Under the pieces are notes generated by a model. It was not told where the DNA came from. It searched no databases and saw nothing but the letters and a program-made list of their open reading frames with translations. Below are positions 56,808-64,000 of a stretch of 64,000 nucleotides of DNA, piece after piece. Made by a program: the position numbers and the translations under genes. Each line of letters opens with the position of its first letter. Position 1 is the stretch's first letter. The stretch is from contig JAHQIY010000006.1 of the NCBI GenBank assembly GCA_019054805.1, positions 62,001-126,000 of the forward strand. The letters are read 5' to 3'. Source of the stretch: Brachionus manjavacas (lineage: Eukaryota; Rotifera; Eurotatoria; Ploima; Brachionidae).

Positions 56808-56959
56808 GATGCCGATAAAAGCTAATATATCTCTTTATGTAAATCTAGACTATGTTCTTTTAATAGGTCTTGACATGCTTGGCAATCCATTCAGTCAAGT
56901 AGGTGCATATTTCGAAGGTTTTATGAGCATTTTCTACGACCCGTTAGTTGATTATTAGT
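56808..56959 (+). pseudogene. fragment of a VPS13-family lipid-transfer protein gene
   Basis: After an intron-like AG (TTTTAATAG, about 56859-56867) the sequence reads GLDMLGNPFSQVGAYFEGFM followed by SIFYDPLVDY and a stop. VPS13 proteins have near their C-terminus the strongly conserved order LDxLGNPFGL..F.EG...FFYEP. No further VPS13 sequence follows in any frame I checked, so this is an isolated exon scrap or a pseudogene. Confidence 0.45.
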
Positions 56960-57339
56960 CTGATAAGAACAGAGCTAAGGTGGACGTTTAATTTACAACG
57001 AAATTGAAATTGGCACTCAAAAAATAAGTGAGAAGTGGCAGGCTCTGAATCGTTTGACACATCAATCTTTATAATAAAAATGACTTCTTTGAAAAGAACT
57101 TTTGATCAAGCTAATAACCCATTTTTGAGAAAAAAAATCATGGGTATATGACAAAAAAAAATCATGACAAAAAAAAACTCTAGTTGAGACTGTTAGGAGT
57201 TTGAGTTGATTTAGGAATTTGGTTTTAGTTGTAAAATGTTAGAAGGAGCATCGTATTATTGTTTTAGACTGGGTTAGGTTACCCTAATGTGTTAATTTTT
57301 AGCTCCCATTTTTTAATTTTTAAGATTTCAATTAAATTG

Positions 57340-57720
57340 ATCTATGAGGTTGCACGACAAGACAAGTGCGTTTTTGGCGTTTATTGAAGACAAATGCCTG
57401 GACAAGCCTGAACAGCATATACTTAAATCTAAAAACCAAATGCCACCTATGATGAAATCAAAGAGGTTTTAAAAAAATTGTATGGAAAGAGTACCGATAC
57501 AATGATCCTCTTATTGAATTTGATTCTCAAAAACAATAACCACATGAGAACATTTCCAATACTCTATGTGAATTTGAGTATTTGGCAAGAGCCACTTACC
57601 TGAATGAGCCCTCGATTGAGCCACTAATTGTTGATCGTTTCATTCAAAGGTTGCTTTAAAAACCCAAACAATCCAAGAAACAGAAACAATTCTGAAAATC
57701 GAATTTGATTAATACGTAAA
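57340..57720 (+). pseudogene. gag-like retroelement relic
   Basis: Three frames piece together words typical of retrotransposon gag: AFIEDKCLDKPEQHILKSK, TYDEIKEVLKKLYGKSTD, and CEFEYLARATYLNEPSIEPL then VDRFIQRLL. Stops and frameshifts interrupt. Superfamily not determinable from this much. Confidence 0.4.
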
Positions 57721-57894
57721 CCAAAGAAGAAAAATATCCAACCATTAAACAAGACAACCCGATACGGGTTGAATACTACTTGCGAACACCAAGCCGAGAA
57801 TGTTCAACAAAACTCAAAAGCAGACACAAATGAAGAAATAAGTCAAGAAGAAGAAGATATTGAAATAGAAGAAATCGACAACTCAACTCGTACG

Positions 57895-58130
57895 TACGTA
57901 CGTACAATTGGAGGTACGTGTTCGTTGTATGAAGTTTTATTTCTTAAGAAAAAGATTAATTGGTTCGTTAGAATAACCTTGTTGTATCGGGTTTTCGTTG
58001 CATCGAAATTCGTTCTATAGAAGATAAAAAGTATTCATTTTCCATTGATCGAAATCGGTTCTGATAATCGAATTCGTTCTATAGGGTTTTTCGTTCTATA
58101 TGGTTTCGTTGTACGGAGGATTGACTGTAG
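57895..58130. repeat. TTCGTTCTATAG-type repeat patch
   Basis: Several near-copies of TTCGTTCTATAG and GTTCGTTGTA lie within 240 bp, after a short (TACG)n run. The right edge, read on the minus strand, begins TACAGTCAATCCTCCGTACA, reminiscent of pogo/Tigger-like transposon ends with a flanking TA. The left edge does not mirror it well, so an element boundary is not proven. Confidence 0.35.
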
Positions 58131-58492
58131 TACCGATTCACATTCTATACATGGTTCAGAATCGACCAAGTGAGAAGTTCAAGTTTCAAATAAACAAAGT
58201 GATATTAATTATATTTATATTTATAGCAATCACAAGCAAAGGCAACGATCATTACAAACAAACTGAACTCGGTTCTGCCATTGCAAAATCTCAACACTTT
58301 GGTCAAAAGATTGCATCCTTGTCTGAGCAAATTTCAACAGCAAAATTCTAATCAATGAATCGGACAAAAAAATCTAAGTATTCCTAACTTGCATCGAGGT
58401 GAATCATTGCTGGATCAGCTGTACCAAATGTTCAAAACCGAAACATATCTGCTTCTTCAGAATTGCACCGATTCCTTTCGCTAATCATCATG

Positions 58493-58600
58493 GTCAACTG
58501 GATAAGAAACAACTTCGACATTCGCGTTTCGTACGTGCCATCTGCCGCCAATCCAGCAGACGCGCCTTGCCGGCCCATACCACCATAAATGGAGCCTACG
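58493..58600 (+). pseudogene. RNase H-like scrap of a DIRS- or LTR-type retroelement
   Basis: Reads WIRNNFDIRVSYVPSAANPA then DAPCRP. The VPS..NPADA..R signature ends the RNase H region in DIRS and several LTR retroelements. It lies in an island clearly richer in GC than everything around it. Confidence 0.45.
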
Positions 58601-58706
58601 CCTTGGCATTACAACGAACGTAGTACCGGCAGCTTTCGAACTTTTATTTATTTTCTTTAATAAAAACGACTCACTCGTGGTCAAGCCACCGGTCAGCCAA
58701 CATTTT

Positions 58707-58913
58707 TCAAACTTCATGTTCGACATTAAGTCGCTGAAATTCTAAATCTTTACTCAAAAAATATTCCAAGAATTTAAAAAATGCGCTGGATGTGAACTTA
58801 AAGTCCATTGGTCTGCTTTCTATTCGCGATGATTCATTCGGACTGAACTCGGGAAAATCCTGGCTCGACGACTGATTTTCAGCCAAGTCACAGAAATCAT
58901 GTATTTTTGTCAT
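58707..58913 (-). other. short coding-like segment, minus strand, unidentified
   Basis: 68 codons from ATG 58913 with balanced composition (DFPEFSPNESSRIESRP; FFKFLEYFLSKDLEFQRL) unlike random A/T-rich frames nearby. Could be an exon or a relic. No family recognised. Confidence 0.25.
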
Positions 58914-59369
58914 CCACGTAATCAGCCATTCTCAGGACCAAAAAAAAATCAAAAAAAAAATCGTTGAAAGAAACGAAAAATTTATGAATATAATAGTAAC
59001 AATGAATTAAAAAAAACCGAGATTTCGGAGCATAAAAAGTTAATTATAGAAAATGCCGACTGATGAAATTAAAAGACAAAAAAAATCAAAAAGAAGTCGG
59101 TGAAAGAATATCTGACGAAATGAAGAAATACTCAGCCGATTCCGTGCACACTAGTGAGAACGAGACAGATGGTCCAGGTGACCCATTGAATTTTTACAAA
59201 AAAATAAGTTCATCATTTCCAATTTTAAAATCCTTAGCTTTAGACAATTTGATTTTAGAAATAGATTAAATCCAAAAAATCTTGACAAATTAGTATTTAT
59301 TAAAATATTTTAAGAAATCTAATTAATTTTTTACGGTTTCTTTTTAATAATTTTTCGTTATCAATTATT
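58914..59369. other. spacer upstream of the second MULE
   Basis: A 68-codon plus-strand frame at 59063-59269 (KDKKNQKEVGERISDEMKKY) is lysine/glutamate-rich but unsupported. Otherwise A/T-rich. Confidence 0.3.
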
Positions 59370-62040
59370 GTCAATTGGCTATCGGTTTTTTAATACCTCA
59401 AATTTATTAAAAATTACCTCTAATTTGTCAAAAAATACCTCAAAATATTAATAAAAGTGTCAAAAAAAATGAAACCATCCCTTTTAATTAAAAAAATACC
59501 TATTTATTAAAAAATCAAACAAATTATATAAATGTCTATCTAATTGATTAAAACCTCTCTAATTAATTAAAAATCCATCTAATTAATTAATTTTTAGCCT
59601 CAAAATTTTATATAAAAAGAAATTGTATTTGATATTAGAAAAAAATATAAAGATATAGAAAAAAAAAAAAAAATTTTGATTAATCGAAATAAAAAAACTT
59701 CAAAATGAGTTTGGATCAAGAAAATACTCTCTCAGAGGAAGTATTATTGGAAAACGAAATAGACGATACCCAAGATGACGAAGAAGAAATTGTTGTTAAA
59801 AATAAGCGTGGTAAAGGTAAAGTGTACGATTTCTACAAAGATTATGATAGTTTTGAAATTTTCCAACAAGAAATGAAATCAAAAAATATCGGTGATACGT
59901 TATGGAATTATACAGGCTTAAAGTCAAACAAAAATGAAGATAAGTACTGTTATGATTGCAATTGTCAAAAAAATGGATGCAAAATTTCAATGTATTACAA
60001 AATAACCGATAAAAAAGAAAATGATTCAGCTTTTATATCCGATGGAGAGCACTCTGGTCATGATGAGCAAGTGGAACAAGCAAATGTTTCAGATGAAATA
60101 AAAAAGCAAATTATTTACCATGAAAATCTTGGTTTAAAGCCCAAAGAAATTATTCAGCAATTAATCAATTTGGGACTAAAGCCACCTAAATATTCTCAAT
60201 TATTATACATTATCAAAAAAGCACGTTCAAAAAAAACAACAACTCAATCAACAGCACAAGCAAAAACAAGCTTAAATGATTTAAAGCAATGGTGTGAAAG
60301 CAAAACAGAAATACCAGACGACGAAGATGAAGTATTCATTGGAAAATATGAAATTAAACCAGCTCAAGAACAACAATTTAGAATATTTTTATACAATTTA
60401 GAAACAACGAAACGATTAATTGGTTTTGCTAAACATAACCATCACTTTTTAGCAGATGCTACATATAAGCTTACATCAGGAAATTACCCAATACTAACTG
60501 GTGGTACAACTGATCGTGAAAAAAAATTTCATCCTTTTGGTCTGTGTGTAAGTAGACATGAAAAAGAAGCTGATTTTAGTTTTTTTTTCTCTGCAGTGAA
60601 AGAAACATATCAAAAAATTGCAAATGAAGAAGTCAATTTCAAATGTTTGATTGCCGACAATGCCGGTGCTATTACAAATGGTTTTAGTTCAGTTTTTACA
60701 TTAGAAAAACGAGTTGATTGTTGGGCGCATATGAAAAATAAATATTGATTTACATTTAAAATCAGTTGATGATTATTATAAAAAAAAAATCAAAGATGAC
60801 ATTTTTTCGATACAAAAAGTATTTTCACAAGAATTATACGAAACAGCTATAAAATTATTTAAAGAAAAATGGTCAAAAGTCAATAATAATGCAGTTAAAA
60901 TTTTTGTCGACTATTTCATGAAACAATGGGGCGAAAACAATATTGGATGGTTTGAAGGTTACGCACCTGGTTTACCTAGCACAAGTAATTCTCTTGAATC
61001 GACACACGATAAAATAAAAGAGACAATGAAAGGCAAACGACTTGAATTAATTGTATTTCTTGACAAATGTCAAAAAGTACTTGTTAAAAATTGGTCAATT
61101 GAGAGGTCACCAATACTAAAATTAGTTAATCCAGAAACAAATGAAACAAATTTTGCTGAAAATAAAAATCAAAAACAATTTAGTACAGTACCCGATATCA
61201 CTAAACAAAACATGAATGACGCCTATGGATGGAATTGCTTGAACAAAACAATACAAACATCGATACCTGGAACAGATTATTTTTATGTTAAAGAAGGTCT
61301 TTTTTATGATCTTAGTCGTAATGAATGCAAAGAATATGAGCAAAAATTGACATCAAAAAGTTGGTCAACATTTGATAATATGATAAAGCATTTATCTAGT
61401 ATAAATCGTATTTCCATCAATATAAATAATTGGAGAGAAACAACGTGTACTTGTTCAGATTGGCAAAAGGATTACAAGTGTAATCATCAAATTGCAGTTT
61501 GTGCAAGGCTAAAAAAATGTGCATTTGACATTGTTGCTATGGATTTACCAATTCAACCGAATCGTAAACGTGGTGCCCCAGAAAAAATAAACCAGCTCTA
61601 ATAATACAACCATCAGATTCAGTTGGCGGTGGTGGAGATCAAAAAGGCATCTCTTATGATGATGATGATTTAACCGAAGTTGTGCCTAATAATAAAAAAA
61701 AACAAAAAACATTCAATCAAGAATCTCCTCAAAATAATGAATCTAAAACATGTGAAAAATGTGGCTTAATTATGAAAAAAAAAAGATATTTTTATTGTGA
61801 TAATTGTTAATTTTTTTTATTTTTAGAGGTGAGTATTAACTTTTTGCGGTTTTATAATGAAATTGCTTTCTTTTTTTTAAATTGATGTAATTTTTTTTTA
61901 TTTGAATAATTTTTTTATATTTTGCTACTTTTTTAATAAAAAAATAGTCTTTTATTAAATTTGAGGTAAATTTTAATAAATTTGAGGTAAATTTTAATAA
62001 ATTTGAGGTACTAAAAAACTTTATTTCTTGTCAATTTGAA
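59370..62040 (+). mobile_element. MULE transposon with TACCTCAAATTTATT inverted ends
   Basis: The left end (about 59370-59425) contains CAATTG...TTTTTTAATACCTCAAATTTATTAAAA, then ACCTC. The right end (about 61965-62040) contains the reverse complement, with the unit AAATTTGAGGTAAATTTTAAT repeated. Between them sits one transposase gene. The 3' 1.06 kb, including the right end, is duplicated downstream. Confidence 0.7.
59705..61810 (+). pseudogene. second MULE transposase, two one-base frameshifts
   Basis: Frame 1, 59705-60748: acidic leader, FLYWCH-like finger (YCYDCNCQKNGCKIS; SGH), then DDE residues Asp in FLADATYKLTSGNYP and Asp in LIADNAGAITNG. After the block CWAHMK the frame breaks at an A run (60734-60738); one A fewer restores KINIDLHLKS and so on. 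Frame 2 continues to 61601 with the catalytic Glu in STSNSLESTHDKI and a SWIM finger CTCSDWQKDYKCNH. A second break occurs in an A run near 61583: six A here, seven in the duplicate at 62644-62650, where the frame runs on to a zinc ribbon CEKCGLI...YFYCDNC. All catalytic residues are present, so only the two homopolymer changes stop it from coding. Confidence 0.85.
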
Positions 62041-62450
62041 TTTTAATGAGCCGTAACAAAAAATCGAAAATTTTAATCGAAACATTTCAAATAATTTCTA
62101 AATCGAAAATTTATTCGAATAAAAATTCAAAAACCATGTTTTTGTTTGAAATTATTAAAATTTTTTTCGAAATTTGAATACCGAAACTTATTGATATTAA
62201 ATATTTAATATCGATATTTAGGTTTGAGTTTTCTCGATTAGCTTAAGTTTGTTTCGATTGGTTTTAACAGAAATTTATCGATTAAAAACTAATCGATGCA
62301 CAACCCTATGATTAAGCACAGTATTTTTCCTTTAAATATATCCATTTTTATTTTAATTTTGAATTTTCAAATTTATTTTAATTTTTTTTCATTTTTTAAC
62401 CATAAAGATCTTAATTTTTTTTTAAATTTTAATTAATCACTTTCAAATAA
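61388..62450 (+). repeat. tandem duplication, copy 1 (MULE 3' end)
   Basis: Period 1063 bp. Begins GCATTTATCTAGTATAAATC inside the transposase gene and ends at the same sequence of copy 2 (junction TTTCAAATAA|GCATTT). Differs from copy 2 by one extra AAATTTGAGGTAAATTTTAAT unit and a few homopolymer changes. Confidence 0.9.
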
Positions 62451-63492
62451 GCATTTATCTAGTATAAATCGTATTTCCATCAATATAAATAATTGGAGAG
62501 AAACAACGTGTACTTGTTCAGATTGGCAAAAGGATTACAAGTGTAATCATCAAATTGCAGTTTGTGCAAGGCTAAAAAAATGTGCATTTGACATTGTTGC
62601 TATGGATTTACCAATTCAACCGAATCGTAAACGTGGTGCCCCAGAAAAAAATAAACCAGCTCTAATAATACAACCATCAGATTCAGTTGGCGGTGGTGGA
62701 GATCAAAAAGGCATCTCTTATGATGATGATGATTTAACCGAAGTTGTGCCTAATAATAAAAAAAAACAAAAAACATTCAATCAAGAATCTCCTCAAAATA
62801 ATGAATCTAAAACATGTGAAAAATGTGGCTTAATTATGAAAAAAAGATATTTTTATTGTGATAATTGTTAATTTTTTTTATTTTTAGAGGTGAGTATTAA
62901 CTTTTTGCGGTTTTATAATGAAATTGCTTTCTTTTTTTTTAAATTGATGTAATTTTTTTTTATTTGAATAATTTTTTTATATTTTGCTACTTTTTTAATA
63001 AAAAAATAGTCTTTTATTAAATTTGAGGTAAATTTTAATAAATTTGAGGTACTAAAAAACTTTATTTCTTGTCAATTTGAATTTTAATGAGCCGTAACAA
63101 AAAATCGAAAATTTTAATCGAAACATTTCAAATAATTTCTAAATCGAAAATTTATTCGAATAAAAATTCAAAAACCATGTTTTTGTTTGAAATTATTAAA
63201 ATTTTTTTCGAAATTTGAATACCGAAACTTATTGATATTAAATATTTAATATCGATATTTAGGTTTGAGTTTTCTCGATTAGCTTAAGTTTGTTTCGATT
63301 GGTTTTAACAGAAATTTATCGATTAAAAACTAATCGATGCACAACCCTATGATTAAGCACAGTATTTTTCCTTTAAATATATCCATTTTTATTTTAATTT
63401 TGAATTTTTAAATTTATTTTAATTTTTTTTCATTTTTTAACCATAAAGATCTTAATTTTTTTTTAAATTTTAATTAATCACTTTCAAATAAG
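62451..63492 (+). repeat. tandem duplication, copy 2
   Basis: Repeats 61388-62450. Includes an intact-frame transposase C-terminus to 62871 (an ATG at 62602 lies within it), a second right end and the flank. Beyond 63492 the sequence becomes unique. Confidence 0.9.
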
Positions 63493-64000
63493 TGTTAACG
63501 TTACAACTAGCAAACCGAACATAACTTTTTTTAATCGAGAAGGAAATTCAAAATTATTTGAATTGTTTTTTAATGTATATTTTTTTTATTTTTTATAAAT
63601 ATAAATTTTAAGTTGTATTAATTTCACTGATATAAAATTTAATTTATTTATTGTAAACCGTTTAAGTTTGATTGGAAAAGCTTTAAATGAAGTTTATTTT
63701 GTTATAATGCAAAAGTTTACGACAAATTTTGTTGCTCCTTAGGTCTTATTCCAGCCCAAATATTCAATTTTATAGGGCTTTTTTTTCTTATTCCGATACA
63801 TTTTAATCTTGATGCTTTTGGTCTCATTAATAAAGAGTAAAAGCATTCAGTCGTATCATTGATTCATCAACAAATAAATAATTTTCAAATGATTCATTTA
63901 AGTGGAGGTTTGCAAATGCAAATTCAAATTTTTTGTTACTCAATCTGAATCATTTGAAATTAATCCTGTGCTTTTGATGGGTTAAAATATTTTCATCCTA
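63493..64000. other. AT-rich spacer to window end
   Basis: No gene or repeat boundary recognised. Confidence 0.4.

Noticed and set aside
58399-58726. Overlapping plus and minus frames of 74 and 81 codons in the GC-rich island
   Set aside because: The third frame gives the retroelement RNase H signature; the others lack recognisable features.
1-64000. CRISPR arrays, rRNA, tRNA, bacterial operons or viral genomes
   Set aside because: No regularly spaced repeats, rRNA blocks or convincing cloverleaf seen; gene structure is eukaryotic throughout.

Overview
This window is very AT-rich nuclear DNA of a small-genome invertebrate animal. Host genes have short introns (about 50-90 bp, GT..AG) when no transposon has entered them. 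The gene set (TTLL4-type tubulin glutamylase, matrix metalloproteinase, S28 Pro-X carboxypeptidase, TPR/MYND and WD40 proteins) is animal. The extreme AT content and the crowd of FLYWCH/MULE, jockey-like LINE and foldback elements fit a monogonont rotifer such as Brachionus; that placement is inference.

Layout. 1-1.2 kb: decayed hAT transposase. 1.5-1.8 kb: relic of a Cys-rich transposon-type protein. 2.1-3.8 kb: open MULE transposase with an altered DDE triad. 4.4-4.8 kb: LINE 3' end. 6.3-8.5 kb (minus): TTLL4-like polyglutamylase. 9.5-14.7 kb (minus): one or two low-complexity, probably disordered proteins. 15.3-18.7 kb (minus): secreted hemopexin-type matrix metalloproteinase, penetrated by two kinds of foldback repeat and possibly broken. 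18.9-19.8 kb: a 901-bp palindromic element. 20.4-22.6 kb: a complete-looking DDE transposon with about 165-bp inverted repeats. 22.8-30.3 kb (minus): an S28 serine carboxypeptidase in eight exons, one intron stretched to 4.6 kb by a LINE and another to 1 kb by nested foldback repeats. 32.2-33.0 kb: an acidic orphan protein. 34.8-42.1 kb: a LINE whose 5' 2.19 kb is tandemly duplicated and which is interrupted by a 1.85-kb inverted-repeat element. 43.3-48.8 kb: TPR/SEL1/MYND protein with a 2.8-kb intron. 49.0-50.9 kb: a large foldback element whose arms enclose mirrored minisatellites. 51.3-52.2 kb: two inverted LINE tails around a FLYWCH fragment. 52.4-53.2 kb (minus): a second type of reverse transcriptase. 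54.0-55.5 kb (minus): single-exon coiled-coil/WD40 protein. 56.5-58.9 kb: a graveyard (VPS13, gag-like and RNase H-like scraps). 59.4-63.5 kb: a second MULE with a tandemly duplicated 3' end.

The host genes share no pathway. The unifying theme is transposon load: one LINE family with a conserved 3' hairpin (TCTG..GAGC-TTTA-GCTC..CAGA) and AAAT-type tail appears five times, and at least seven inverted-repeat elements lie in introns, near genes or inside other elements. Several breaks are single-base changes in A or T runs, so part of the apparent decay may be sequencing or assembly error. I found no CRISPR, rRNA or convincing tRNA.
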